From assembly GCA_963789225.1 (NCBI GenBank), contig CAWBKD010000046.1, positions 1,178,001 to 1,242,000 on the forward strand: DNA of 64,000 bases, in the 5' to 3' direction. Positions 8,622 through 18,824 of this stretch are shown one piece after another. A program made the translations under genes and the position numbers. The notes under the pieces were generated by a model. That model had not been told where the DNA came from, ran no database searches, and saw only the letters and a list, made by a program, of their open reading frames with translations. Each line of letters begins with the position of its first letter. The stretch's first letter is position 1. Origin of the DNA: Palsa-504 sp963789225 (GTDB taxonomy: Bacteria; Actinomycetota; Actinomycetes; Streptosporangiales; Streptosporangiaceae).

Positions 8622-9020
8622 ATGCGGGCGACCCGGCTGGGGCTGGTGCTCGATTGTTGCTGCGTGCTGGCCTTTGTCATCATCGGCCGGGCCAGTCACG
8701 ATCACGGCGAGAGCCTGGGCGGGATCGCGTCGACGGCGTGGCCGTTCCTGGCGGGCCTGGCGTGCGGGTGGCTGGCGGTCAGGGCCTGGCGGCGGCCGCT
8801 CGGGCTGTTCCCGGCGGGGGTCGGCGCGTGGCTCGGGACGGTGGCCGTGGGGATGGTCCTGCGCGTGGTGGCCGGGCAGGGCACGGCCGTGGCGTTCGTG
8901 CTCGTGGCGCTGGGGTTCCTGGGGTTGTTCCTGCTGGGGTGGCGGCTGGTGCCGCTTTGGGCGCCTGCGGTTAGGCTCCGATCGCGACTGGCGTGGCGCC
9001 GACGCCGAAGCCAGCCGTGA
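8622..9020 (+). CDS. DUF3054 family membrane protein
   Basis: A 132-residue integral membrane protein with four hydrophobic segments. The diagnostic features are a signature ASHDHGESLGGIASTAWPFL near the N-terminus and WRRPLGLFPAGVGAWLGT in the middle, as in DUF3054. Biochemical role is unknown for the family. The 3' end overlaps the convergent cysteine hydrolase gene by 50 bp, so the basic tail after residue 115 may be poorly constrained. Confidence 0.85.
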   Translation: MRATRLGLVLDCCCVLAFVIIGRASHDHGESLGGIASTAWPFLAGLACGWLAVRAWRRPLGLFPAGVGAWLGTVAVGMVLRVVAGQGTAVAFVLVALGFLGLFLLGWRLVPLWAPAVRLRSRLAWRRRRSQP

Positions 9021-9591
9021 TGCTGGCGATGTCGGCCAGCGCGTAGCTGGACAGCACCTCGAGGGACAGTTCGTGCAGGCGGCGGGTCTTGGCGGCGCAG
9101 CAGTCCGCCAGCAGGGTGACCGGGAAGTCGCGCATGAACGCCGAGCGCACCGTGCTTTCCACGCAGATGTTGGTGATGACGCCGCAGATGACGAGTTCGG
9201 CCACGCCGAGGCCGCGCAGCAGGGGCTCCAGCGACGTCCACTGGAACGCGTCGAAGCGCACCTTGTCGACGACCATGTCGTCTGGCCCGCAGCCGAGTTC
9301 GTCCATCACCTGGGCGTCCCAGGACGTGGCGGCCAGGCCCTCGAGGCTCGCGAGGGCGGGGCTGTTGCGCTTGAGCGACTGGCCCTCGTCGGCGCGGCCC
9401 GGCCGGTAGACGTGCCTGGTGAAGACCACGGGGATCCCGGCGCGGCGGGCCCGCCCGACCGCCACGGCGGCGTTGGCGACGGCCTCAAGCCCGCCCTCCA
9501 GGCCCATGTCCATCTGGGCGAACGAGCCGTCGGGATGGCAGAAGGCGTTCTGCATGTCGATGACGAGCAGCGCGCGGTGGTTCGCGGTCAT
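8971..9591 (-). CDS. Isochorismatase-like cysteine hydrolase
   Basis: A 206-residue hydrolase of the isochorismatase/nicotinamidase fold. The catalytic triad is visible as Asp in LVIDMQNAF, Lys in VDKVRFDAF, and Cys in GVITNICVEST with the preceding cis-peptide. Family members cleave C-N or C-O bonds in nicotinamide, N-carbamoyl amines or isochorismate. The substrate is not deducible here. Its 3' end overlaps the convergent DUF3054 gene. Confidence 0.9.
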   Translation of the reverse strand: MTANHRALLVIDMQNAFCHPDGSFAQMDMGLEGGLEAVANAAVAVGRARRAGIPVVFTRHVYRPGRADEGQSLKRNSPALASLEGLAATSWDAQVMDELGCGPDDMVVDKVRFDAFQWTSLEPLLRGLGVAELVICGVITNICVESTVRSAFMRDFPVTLLADCCAAKTRRLHELSLEVLSSYALADIASITAGFGVGATPVAIGA

Positions 9592-9636
9592 CGGGTACCT
9601 CCGTGGGTTCGGTTACCCTCCCACGGTAACCGCGGC

Positions 9637-12600
9637 CTACCGGGTGGCTGGCGTGGCGGGCGGCCTCGTGGCCACCTCGGTGGAGGGCCTGGCGGCCGCC
9701 GAGCTTGGCGGTAGGACTGGCCGGGGAGGCGGGGACGGGTCGGGCGGCCCGGGAGGCTCCGGGGGGCGGAGCGGGTCCGGGGGCCGGAGCGGCTCGAAGG
9801 GCGGGACGGGATCCGGGGGTTCGGGCGTCTCGGCGGATTCGGGGAATGCGAAGGATTCGGGGGATGCGGGGGGTTCGGGGGGTTCGGGGGATGCGGGGGA
9901 TGCGGGGGATGCGGGGGATGCGGGGGATGCGGGGGGTTCAGGGGGTTCAGGGCGGGGCGCCGAGGCGACCGCCCGGTCGTAGGCCTCGCGGAGCTTGGCG
10001 ACCTCGGCGTCCGCGTCGCGGAACCAGTTGGTCGACCAGAGCCGGTGAACGTTCCAGCCGAGCCGCTCCAGGTGTTCCTTGCGTAGCCGGTCGCGGTCGC
10101 GGACGCTGCCGGAGTCGCGGTACGAGGCGCCGTCCGCCTCCACGGCGAGGATCATCCGGGCGGGGTCGTCCGGGTGCGCGGCTGCGAAGTCGACGCGGTA
10201 GCCGCCGACGCCGTACTGCGGGACGACGATGATGCCGTATTCGGCGAGGCGCTCGCGGACCGACGCCTCGAAGGCGTCGGCGGCCCCGGCGCCGGCCGCG
10301 GCCATCGGGGTCCCGCCGGCGCCGGCGTACTCCAGGTACTCGGCTAGCAGCCGCGCGCCGGCCTTGGTCAGCCGCTCGGGGTCGACGTCGTGGCTGGAGA
10401 ACGAGCTGACCACGGTGAGCCGGTGCTTGGCCCGGGTGGCAGCGACGTTCAGCCTGCGCTCGCCGCCGTCACGCAGCAGCGGGCCCCACTGGTACCGCAT
10501 CCGGCCGTCCGGGTGCTTGCCGTACCCGATGGACAGGATGATCGCGTCCCGCTCGTCGCCCTGGACCCGTTCGAGGTTCTTGACGAAGAACGGCTCGGGC
10601 ACGTCGTCGGCGAAGAACGCCTCGGTCTGCGGTCCCGCCGTGGCCAGCGCCTCGCGCAGGGCCAGGTCGATCCGCTCGGCGTGCTTGATGCCGAGCGCGA
10701 TCACGCCGAGGGACTCATCGGGCCTGGTGCGGGCGTGCTCGAGGACCAGCTCGACCACCCGGCTCACCTCGGCGGTCACCGAGGCGTCCTGGCCCGGCGA
10801 GGCGTCCTGGGCGACGACCACGTGCTGCAGGCAGTCGTCGCGCAGCACGCCGGGGAACGTGGTCAGCGTGCCGCCGTAGATGCGCTCGTTGGAGAAGGCC
10901 ACCAGGCGCTCGTCGCGGCTGCGGTAGTGCCAGCTCAGGGCCGCGGTGGGCAGCAGCGGCCTGAGCGCGTCGAGGATCGACTCGAATCCGGCCTCGAACG
11001 AGAACGGTGTCCTCGTCGTCCTCGTCTTCGGCGCCCGCGTCCCCGAACTGGCGGAAGAAGCTGGTCGGCGGGAGCTGGTGGTCGTCCCCGGCCACCACGA
11101 CCTGGTGCGCCCTGATGATCGACGGGATCGCGTCGGCCGGGACGATCTGGCTGGCCTCGTCGAAGATGACCACGTCGAAGAGCCGGGCGCCGGGCAGCAC
11201 CTGGCTCACCATCAGCGGGGACATCGCCCAGCACGGCTTGACCGCGAAGAGCACGTCGCCGGCCTGGTCGAGCAGCCTGCGCAGCGGGAGGTGCCCGCGG
11301 CGCAGCGCGGCCTGCTTGCGGATGACCCTGGCCTGCAGCGGGTGGCGCTCCTCGGCGTCGCGCGTCATCACGGCCCAGGTCCGGCGGACCCTGGACCGGT
11401 TCGCGGCCAGGTGCTCGACGTCCCGGCGGCGGAAGTCGTCGGCGATCTCGTCGAGGGAACCGCCGGGTTCGGCGGCGTAGCGGGGGTCACGCACCCGGAT
11501 CTGGTCCAGGATCGAGGAGTACCACGCGTGATCGAAGGTGGCCGCGGCCTGGTCGCCATCGGCCCGCTTACGGGCCAGCTCGTCGAGCAGCGGGCGCAGT
11601 CCCAGCCGGTCGAACCGCTTGGCCAGCTGGTACAGGCGGGGCAGCTGCCAGGGCGTCTTCTGGTCTTGGGCTAGGGCGCGGACATTGGGCTCGACCGGGC
11701 CCTGTGCCAGGGAGGGGACGAACGCCCGGAGGGCGTCCAGCTGGTGCTCGGCGTCGAGGAACATGCGCGCCACGGTGGCGTAGTCGGCCGGGACGTGGGG
11801 TGGGCGGCCTGTGGCATTGTCTTGGGGGGCGCTGAGCCGCTGCCATTCGGCTAGTTCGGTGGCGGCTTGGTCGAGGGCCTGGTGCAGGTCCTCCCATGAG
11901 GGCTTCTCGGCTGGGTCCTTGCTGCCGCGCCATAGGGACCTGGCCTGATTGCGCAGCCGCCTTCGCTCGAGCAGGCCTCCGCTTCCGCCGCCCTCTGAGG
12001 TGGCGGCGGCCAGGGCGGCCGGGGACGAGGTGTACACGGCGGCGTCGAAGGTCCGCAGGGTCTGCGCGACCGACGCGAACAGGTGCATGAGGGCGGCCTG
12101 CTCGGCGTAGCTGGTGCGGCGCTGCAGCCCGGTCTCGGTGGTGAGCTTGTCGATCCGGTGCGCCAGCATCGGGAGCGTCTCGGTGTCCAGCGTCCCGGCC
12201 AGCTCGATGGCCTGCTGCGCGTCGCCGGCGGTGCGGATCAGGGCGCCGTACCACGGGGTGCTTGACCGCCGCAGCGTGAACCCGCCGAGGTGGGCGAACT
12301 CGTGGAACTCGTCGCGGATCGTCTCGGCGGCCTCGGCGTCGAGGCGTTCGGGTGCGGGGAGCCGGAACGGCGTTCTGGCCGCCTCGGGGATACCGAGCAG
12401 CGCGGACTGGACCGCGAACGGCGTCAGGCCCCACGGCTCGTGCACCTCGTGCAGCGCGCTGACGTGCCGCGACAGGCGCTGGACCCGGTCGACAAGACGG
12501 CGGTGCAGGCGCCCGACCTCCGGCGCGGCGGCCTGGCCGGCCAGGTCGAGGGTGGCGCCGAGGTCGTTGGCGATCCGCTGCCGGTCCCTGGTGCCCTCGT

Positions 12601-13609
12601 GGATGTCCAGGACCATGTTGCCGAGGTCCACCCCCTTGAGCCGGGAAAGCACGGCGTCGATCGCGGCGCGCTTCTCCGCGACGAAGAGCACCTTGCGGCC
12701 GTGCGCGACCAGCGCGGCGATGAGGTTGGCGATCGTCTGGCTCTTCCCGGTCCCTGGCGGCCCGTGGATGACCAGGCTCTGCCCGGCCAGGACGGTGTCG
12801 ATCGCATGGCGCTGGGAGGAGTCGGCGTCCAGGACGGAGTAGTCGTCCTCGGGGGAGTCGTCGTTTTCTTTGCCTTGTTTGCCGGCCGACAGGTCGGACG
12901 AGACGAGTTCCTGCGCCTCCGGATCGCCCGCGATCGCGGCCACCAGGTCGCTTTCGGCCAGCAGGTCGTCGGCTGCCTCCATGTCCCTGACCATGGGCAG
13001 CTTGGCGTAGGTGAAGGTGCCGATGACCTGGCGGTCGGTGATCTCGAAGCCGGGCACCTCCGCGGCGTCGGCCGCGAGCTGCAGTCGGTCGAACGCGTTC
13101 TCCGGGGTCAGCTTCGTCAGCTCAGCCCCGAACACGGTGGTGAGCTTGTGCACCAGGACGGGATTGACCTCGGGGTCGTCGTCCAGGATGAGCTCGAAGT
13201 CGTCATACCTGGCCCGGGTGGGGGTGATGGTGAGCCCACGGAGCAGCACGGGCGCGGCGGGCTCGAGGAACAGCTCACCCCAGCGGGCCATGCCGCTGGC
13301 CAGGTACCCGGCCCGGATACCGCGCTCTTCGAGCAGTTCGCGGGCCTTGCGGTGGATGGCCTGGACCCGCCTGATCGCGTCGGACCGCAGGTCCACGTCC
13401 TTGAATAGCCTGGTCAGCCGGATCGAACCCGTCTTGGTGAACCGGTCGAGCGCCTCGGGGTCGGCCTCGGCCAGGTCGAGCGTGGCCGCCCGGCGGTCCT
13501 TGTAGTACAGCAGCGTGTTCCGGCCGCCCAGATCCGTCAGCGCCGAGATCCACCGCTGCTGGGCAGCGCTGACCAGCGCCAGCCTCCTGGTGTCCAGAGT
13601 TTCGGTCAT
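9637..13609 (-). CDS. DUF4011-type superfamily 1 helicase with C-terminal endonuclease-like domain, frameshifted
   Basis: Two minus-strand frames encode one protein of about 1,320 residues. Frame 1 (from 13609) has a DUF4011-like start (LTDLGGRNTLLYYKDRR), Walker A IHGPPGTGKSQTIANLI and DEAD-type VVIFDEASQI. Near 11010, within a GAC/GAG-rich stretch, the frame must shift by one base. It then resumes with SWHYRSRDERLVAFSN, VQGDERDAIILSIGYG and LNVAATRAKHRLTVVSSF, which are the later helicase motifs. A Vsr/MTES_1575-like nuclease follows (AVEADGASYRDSGSVRDRDR and HLERLGWNVHRLWSTNWF). The tail is a Pro/Ser repeat. Related large helicase-nucleases occur in anti-phage settings (family knowledge). 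The frameshift may be a sequencing error. Confidence 0.85.
9775..9960. repeat. Low-complexity coding repeat in the helicase tail
   Basis: Tandem GGATGCGGG-type 9-bp units (clearest at 9889-9937) with related GGTTC units encode a Ser-Pro-Ala and Pro-Pro-Glu tail in the helicase. The repeat is uninterrupted enough to vary by slippage. Confidence 0.85.
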
Positions 13610-13716
13610 GCCCGGCCTCCCAGAGGCGAACGCAGAGATCCCGCGATCGTCTTCCCCGGGCGGACCGGTTTATCCTTCAGCCGCGGTGGGTTCGTGGCCG
13701 GCGACACCGATGGCTT

Positions 13717-14496
13717 TCACAGGCGCCGGACGCGGAGCACGCCGGTCAGCATCGGGAGGGTGAACTCGCCGCGAGCGGTCTCCGGCCTGCTCGCGAGGAA
13801 AGCGCGGATCCGGCCGAACGTGGCCGCTTGTTCCTGTTCTGGCATGACCAGCAACCCCGCTTTCGTCGCGAGTGTCGCGATGAGGGAGTCAGCGGTGCGG
13901 CGGTGCCGGTGCGGGAACTCGGCCTGCTCCGGCGAGCCGAACTGGGCGATCAGGCCGGTGCTCGGGAGGTGCGCGTCTGCCGTCTCGGCGCGCCAGCGGC
14001 TGAGCGTGTCACGCGGGCCAATGGCCGCGCTCCCGCTGACCCGCTCGAGTCCGGCCACCCAGTCGAGCCGGTTGTCGAAGACGTTCCACAGGCCGGCCAG
14101 GATGCCGCCGGAGACGAGGACCCGGGCTATCTCGGGTCCCGCGACGGCCATGTCGAACCAGTGCAGGGCCTGGCCGACCAGCACAGCATCGACGGACGCG
14201 TCCGGCAGCGGGATCGCCTCGGCGCGACCCGGCAGGGCGCGGACGGCCGGCAGGGCGCGGCGCAGTTCGGTCAGCATCGCCGGGTCGGGCTCCACCGCGA
14301 TGACGTCCGCGCCCAGCGCGACCAGCGTGGCAGTCAGCTTGCCGGTTCCGGCGCCGAGGTCGAGCACCCGCGGGCCGGGCGCGTGCTCGAGCGCCCAGCG
14401 CACCGCGGCCCGCGCGTAGTCCGGGCGGTGCTCAGCGTATGCGGCCGCCGCTGCGCCGAACGACGACGCGTGAAGTTGTCGTTGGCCCTCTTCCAC
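13717..14496 (-). CDS. Class I SAM-dependent methyltransferase
   Basis: A 259-residue Methyltransf_11-type enzyme. Motif I is RVLDLGAGTGKLT and the motif II acidic residue lies in VIAVEPDPAML. The hallmark LVGQALHWFDM after motif IV is common in this uncharacterised actinobacterial subfamily. The substrate is unknown. It stands alone between the helicase gene and the LolA-like gene, same strand, with gaps over 100 bp on both sides. Confidence 0.88.
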   Translation of the reverse strand: MEEGQRQLHASSFGAAAAAYAEHRPDYARAAVRWALEHAPGPRVLDLGAGTGKLTATLVALGADVIAVEPDPAMLTELRRALPAVRALPGRAEAIPLPDASVDAVLVGQALHWFDMAVAGPEIARVLVSGGILAGLWNVFDNRLDWVAGLERVSGSAAIGPRDTLSRWRAETADAHLPSTGLIAQFGSPEQAEFPHRHRRTADSLIATLATKAGLLVMPEQEQAATFGRIRAFLASRPETARGEFTLPMLTGVLRVRRL

Positions 14497-14616
14497 GCGG
14501 TTACCCTATCCGCGCCGCGAGTACCTCTACCGCAGGCCGCCTGCAGCAAGTGCCCCGAGACCCGACCGCATCGGCAAGCCCTGATCGCGGCGTTCGGCAA
14601 ATAAATGGTTTAGGTT

Positions 14617-16356
14617 TTAACTACGGCTCCTGCCGCGCAGGTCATCCAGGAAACTCCTGGTGGCGGAGACCGCGTCACTCGTGCGGCGGACCACGTCGTA
14701 GGCGGTGCGTATCACGGTTCCGGCCGGGCCCATGAGCGCCGTCACGTCGGTGAACGGGTTACCCGTCTCTTCGACGACGCGGACGCCAGGCGGGATATCC
14801 AGGTGGAACTCCGCGGCCGGGACCGGCTCGGTGCCGATGCCGCTCAGCTCGTACCACGACTCTGGCTTGTCGCCTGCGAACGGGATCAGCCGGAGCAGGC
14901 AGCCGAGCTCGGCGTCCACGATCACGTCGGCGGGGAAGTACAGCACCGGTGCCGTCCACCAGCCATCGCCGCCCTTGGCCACGCGGAGCTGGTAAGCGCG
15001 ACGGCCGCGGTAGCTGATCTCCGCGCCGCCCGACAGCCGGCAGCCGAGCAGCCAGGACGAGTCGACCACGGTGGCCAGGTGGCCACCCATCGGCTTGGCC
15101 GGCCCGACCATGGTCCGGTCCGCGAACACCTGCCAGCGATGCTCCCCATCGCAGGCGATCGTCTTCGGGTGGTTCCCGCCCGTCAGGTAGTCGATGCGGT
15201 ACTTGTCCCGGCCGCTGGCGCGCAGGCGGGAAACCGTGTGGGCTACGGGCTTCCCGTGCGTCATCGCAGGAAGCGAATCGAAGAAGTAGCCCACGCCGCC
15301 GTGGCCCGCGGCACGCAGCGAATCCGGGACCTTCGCCGTCATGGCGGTCAGGTCTTGCCATTCGTCCAGGATGGCCGTGAGAGCCGGGATCTCGCCGCTG
15401 CGGTACAGCAGGTACAGCAGATCGTCGGAGGGTGGCGGGCCGCCTTCCGGCTCGAGTACGGCCGGCTCGGCGGGTGGCATCGCCTCTTGGAAGTCGGCCT
15501 CGGCAAAGTTGTGCCGACCCGGAAGGTGCGGCGCGAACCGGATGCTGGCACCGAGACCGCCCATGGCCAGCCCGAGGACAATCTTCGCCGCCTCCCGGCC
15601 CGGCCCGCTGAACGTCTCCCGCAGGCTGTCCTCTGGATCCTGGCTGATCCGGCTGCCCGCTGGCGGCGCGAACCGGGAAAGGTCCGCCGCTTCCGGCGGG
15701 TCTAGCACGATGGCCGTCAACTCCGTGAGGCTCAGCCGCTGGCCTTCGAACGTCGCCTCGTAGCGGAGGAGGATGCCGAGCTCGGCATCCACGATCACGT
15801 CGAGCTGGTCAGGAAGAGAAGTGCGCAGGCCGGGCCCGGTGTCGGCCCGCGGGGTGGCCTGGACCGCTATCGCGTCGCGGTCGCAGGCGGTCACCGGCGC
15901 CCGCACCTCCAGCGTGTACTCGGTGAGCAGCGCGGACGGGCAGACCAGTTGCGGCAACGGCGGCTTATGTGCGATATGCCCCGGCGGCCCCGGCGGCGCC
16001 GGATCCTGCGGACGCCATACCCAGCTGCGTTCACCGTCGCTGCCAATGGCCCGCCCGGAAGGCTCATCCTGGTACTCCTGGCGGTAGCGCCCGCCCGGCG
16101 CGATCAGCAGCCTCGTGTCCCAGGAGTGATAGCCCACCAGTTCTTCACCGGTCGCCTCTTCCCAGGTCAGCGGGGTGTTCTCCGGGTTTTCCCGGAATCT
16201 CCAAGCGCGACCCTCGGGGACCCAGTGCGGCCGTGTCGCGCGCACGCGACTCGTCCACAGGTCCTGGTCGGTTTCGGAGTGCACGTCGGCAGACAGGCTG
16301 AGCCGGGTCCAGTCGGCCCGGTGGAGCAGCCCGATCACGCCCTGCAGGTCTGTCAT
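14617..16356 (-). CDS. Large protein with two LolA-like halves
   Basis: A 579-residue protein made of two related halves. DVIVDAELGILLRYE and DVIVDAELGCLLRL close the first and second half. Each half also contains a YR-(Q/I)-(E/D)Y-type strand and a W-x-V-type strand as in LolA/LppX-like lipid- or signal-binding folds. The ATG at 16356 is preferred to one 51 nt upstream because it starts the globular region (MTDLQGVIGLLHRADW). No signal peptide or lipobox is visible, which is unusual for a LolA-like fold. Function is unknown. Confidence 0.75.
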   Translation of the reverse strand: MTDLQGVIGLLHRADWTRLSLSADVHSETDQDLWTSRVRATRPHWVPEGRAWRFRENPENTPLTWEEATGEELVGYHSWDTRLLIAPGGRYRQEYQDEPSGRAIGSDGERSWVWRPQDPAPPGPPGHIAHKPPLPQLVCPSALLTEYTLEVRAPVTACDRDAIAVQATPRADTGPGLRTSLPDQLDVIVDAELGILLRYEATFEGQRLSLTELTAIVLDPPEAADLSRFAPPAGSRISQDPEDSLRETFSGPGREAAKIVLGLAMGGLGASIRFAPHLPGRHNFAEADFQEAMPPAEPAVLEPEGGPPPSDDLLYLLYRSGEIPALTAILDEWQDLTAMTAKVPDSLRAAGHGGVGYFFDSLPAMTHGKPVAHTVSRLRASGRDKYRIDYLTGGNHPKTIACDGEHRWQVFADRTMVGPAKPMGGHLATVVDSSWLLGCRLSGGAEISYRGRRAYQLRVAKGGDGWWTAPVLYFPADVIVDAELGCLLRLIPFAGDKPESWYELSGIGTEPVPAAEFHLDIPPGVRVVEETGNPFTDVTALMGPAGTVIRTAYDVVRRTSDAVSATRSFLDDLRGRSRS

Positions 16357-16545
16357 GTCGCTACCGCCGTCGTCACCCCTGGCCAGCCAGTCCCGGAACA
16401 GCAGCATATGCGAGAGTCGGGGCCGTCCTTAGCGTCAGCTTGTGGCGCGGTGCAGCAGCAGGTACTGCCTGATCCCGAGGACCCGGAACATGGCGCGTCG
16501 AGATCGCGGCCGGGCCGGCCTCGGTGGGTTTCTGCCGGAGGAGGT

Positions 16546-17095
16546 TCACCGAGTACCGCGAGGCCGAGTGTCCAGAGGGCCGTCAGCGCCGGGACGAGAT
16601 CGTCCTGGATTGGGGTCGAACAGTCGCGGGCCCTGGCCGGCCAGGTAGGGGAAGAGCGAGATCCGGTACTCGTCGATGAGGTCGCGTCGGATGAGCGACC
16701 GCCAGAAGCCGATGCCGCCGTGGGCGACGATGTAGCCGTCGCCGTCCAGCTTGAGCTTCTCGATTTCCGTGCCTAGGTCGCCGCTGGCCACCGATGTGTT
16801 GGTCCAGTCGGCGGCGCTGATGGTGGGGCTGAAGATGACCTTGCGCGCGGCGTTCATGGCGGCGGCGTAGGGGTGATCATCGGCCTCGGGGAAGTACTGC
16901 GCCGCGCCCTGGTCGTGCTTGCGCCCCATGATGTGCACATCGGCGCCCTCATAGAAGGCGCGGGTGCGGTGTTCTAGCGCCTGGTCGTCCGGGAGGTCGC
17001 GGCAGAAGTCGAAGAAGGCGATGAAGGCGGTGTCCTCCCCCGGCGACGATGCCGTCGAGCGAGTAGTCGAAGATCCGCGCTATCACGGTGCGCAT
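16546..17095 (-). pseudogene. Dihydrofolate reductase/RibD C-terminal-like protein, frameshifted
   Basis: The ATG at 17095 starts RTVIARIFDYSLDGIVAG. The frame is then broken by one extra base in a run of five C (17037-17041, plus strand). Continuing in the other frame gives ALEHRTRAFYEGADVHIMGR, later ARKVIFSPTISAADW, GYIVAHGGIGFWRSLIRR and EYRISLFPYLAGQGPRLFD, a typical RibD_C/DHFR-like pattern. After PRLFD the sequence no longer matches the family, so the C-terminus may be damaged too. It lies 5 bp downstream of the SRPBCC gene in an ArsR operon. Confidence 0.8.
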
Positions 17096-17100
17096 GGCGG

Positions 17101-17574
17101 TCAGGCCAGGTACTTGGCGAGGCCGTCAAGCATCTCGGCGGTGCCTCCCCGGCGGAGTTGCGGTGCCTCGTCCCCGTCGAAGCCGTCGAGGTAGGCACCC
17201 TGCTCGGTCCACGTCAGCGCCGTCCCTTCGGCGGTCGCGGCGAACTTGATGGTGGCGACGGAGACGGAGATGCGCGCGTCGTTGGCGTACATCTCGTAGC
17301 TGTAGATGATCCGCTGGTCCGGGACGATGTCGTAGTAGCGGGCGTCGTACCGGTAGGTGATGCCCTGGTAGCCCATGCCGAAGCGCTCGTGCCCGCCGAT
17401 CCTGAAGTCGAACTCCGTGCCGCCGGAGTCCGCGCCTGGTTCGCTCAGGTCGCCCGTGTCGCCCCAGGTATCTTTGGCCTCCTTCGAGGCGAAGGCGGTG
17501 AACACGCGGGATACGGACGCGGGGAAGGTGCGCTCGATCTCGAACGTGTGGTGAATGACGGGACGCTCAGTCAT
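17101..17574 (-). CDS. SRPBCC (AHSA1-like) domain protein
   Basis: A 157-residue START-like protein. The opening HHTFEIERTFPASVSRVFTAF and closing GTALTWTEQGAYLDG with GTAEMLDGLAKYL are characteristic of AHSA1-type proteins that pair with ArsR regulators in actinomycetes. It may bind a hydrophobic ligand; no enzyme residues are known for the family. Its start overlaps the ArsR stop (ATGA), and the reductase pseudogene follows 5 bp after its stop, forming one operon. Confidence 0.9.
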   Translation of the reverse strand: MTERPVIHHTFEIERTFPASVSRVFTAFASKEAKDTWGDTGDLSEPGADSGGTEFDFRIGGHERFGMGYQGITYRYDARYYDIVPDQRIIYSYEMYANDARISVSVATIKFAATAEGTALTWTEQGAYLDGFDGDEAPQLRRGGTAEMLDGLAKYLA

Positions 17575-17918
17575 GGGATCTCCTCGTGGTTCGGGGCGGT
17601 CTCCGCCAGGTACTGGCCGAGCCGGTCCAGCTGCCGCTCAACGAAGGTGCGCCGCTCGGAGATCCAGCGTTCGGCGGAGCGCAGGGTCGCCGCGTTAAGG
17701 CTGCACGTGCGGGTGCGGCCGAGCTTCTGCGTCCGCACGAGACCGCTGGCCTCGAGGATCTGCACGTGCTGCACGACCGCGGCAAGCGACATGGTCAGCG
17801 GCCTGCCGAGCTCGCTGACCGAGGCTGGCCCCCGGCTGAGCCGCTCCAGCATGAGCCTTCGCCCGGGATCGGCGAGCGCGTGGAAGACCCGGTCCAGGTC
17901 CGGCGCATCGTTAAGCAC
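17571..17918 (-). CDS. ArsR-family winged-helix repressor
   Basis: A 115-residue regulator: FHALADPGRRLMLERLSRGP, then SVSELGRPLTMSLAAVVQHV as the recognition helix and GLVRTQKLGRTRTCSLN as the wing. No Cys-rich metal site is visible, so it is the non-metal type that commonly accompanies SRPBCC proteins. The start is a GTG at 17918, directly after a consensus promoter, so the transcript is probably leaderless. Overlap with the SRPBCC gene indicates coupling and likely autoregulation. Confidence 0.92.
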   Translation of the reverse strand: MLNDAPDLDRVFHALADPGRRLMLERLSRGPASVSELGRPLTMSLAAVVQHVQILEASGLVRTQKLGRTRTCSLNAATLRSAERWISERRTFVERQLDRLGQYLAETAPNHEEIP

Positions 17919-17954
17919 ATGCTTGAGTATTCCCCATCACAAGGCCATAGTCAA
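17919..17954 (-). promoter_or_regulatory. Promoter of the ArsR-SRPBCC operon, probably leaderless
   Basis: On the minus strand TTGACT (17954-17949), a 17-nt spacer and AATACT (17931-17926) form a sigma-A-like promoter. The expected start falls at about the GTG (17918). CTTGA/TCAAG arms flank the -10 and -35 regions and could be the ArsR operator. Confidence 0.55.
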
Positions 17955-18026
17955 GCGTCTGCTTTAGTGTGGGGAAGCTACATAGCGGCTACACGCACAC
18001 GCGGCGTCTCGGCCATCGGCCTTGCC

Positions 18027-18824
18027 ATGGTCGGCGCCGGGCTGCTGATTCCGGGTCCGGGAGACCTCGATCTGGTCCCGCTCCGGGGCGGCGTAGCCCT
18101 TGTCATGATCATTGCCTGGCTTATCGGGAATTCGATCCGGCAGGCACAGGCCGGGGCCGAGCTGCTGCGGGCTCAGACGGCCGCCGAGACCGTGATGGCG
18201 GAGCGGCTGCGGATCGCCCGCGAACTGCACGACATGGTGGCGCACAGCATCGGCATCATCGCGATCCAGGCGGGTGCGGGCCGCCGGGTGTTCGACGCGC
18301 GTCCCGATGAGGCGCGCGACGCCCTGGCCGCCATCGAGGCCACCAGCAGGGAGACCCTGTCCGGGCTGCGGCGGGTGGTAACCGGGCTGCGGCGTGCCGA
18401 GCCGGAACCCGCGCCGGGGCATGCGCCGCTGGGCCCGGCGCCCGGCCTGGCCGACATCGAGCGGCTGGCCGCCATGACCCTGGACGCGGGCGTGCAGGTC
18501 GAGGTGGACTGGCGCGGCAGACGGCAGCTGCTCCCGGCCGACATCGACCTGTCGGCGTTCCGCATCATCCAGGAGGCGGTCACCAACGTGGTCCGCCATG
18601 CCGGCACGGGCCAGTGCCGGGTCTCGATCGACCAGCAGGACGGGCAGCTGTCGATTGAGGTCACCGACAGCGGGCGCGGCGGCGGCTCGGCCGGGGCCGG
18701 CTACGGGATCACCGGCATGCGCGAGCGTGCAACGCTGCTGGGCGGGGACTTCTCGGCTGGACCGCGCCCAGGCGGGGGCTTCCGCGTCGCCGCCCGGCTG
18801 CCAGTGCCCGCGCCGGCACGATGA
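18027..18824 (+). pseudogene. NarL-type sensor histidine kinase, N-terminally truncated
   Basis: The HisKA_3 dimerisation helix with the phospho-acceptor His is intact (LRIARELHDMVAHSIGIIAI). So are the N-box (QEAVTNVVRHAG) and a glycine-rich ATPase box (GYGITGMRERATLLGG). Upstream, the usual four to six membrane segments are missing. Kinase-like residues (about WGSYIAATRTRG) continue in frame only to about 17968, where the sequence becomes the ArsR upstream region. An internal ATG at 18027 could still yield a 265-residue protein with one or two membrane segments. Its stop overlaps the start of the truncated response regulator. Confidence 0.75.

Noticed and set aside
9889..9937. Short tandem repeats looking like a CRISPR or minisatellite array
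   Set aside because: Units of 9 bp without spacers, inside a coding tail.
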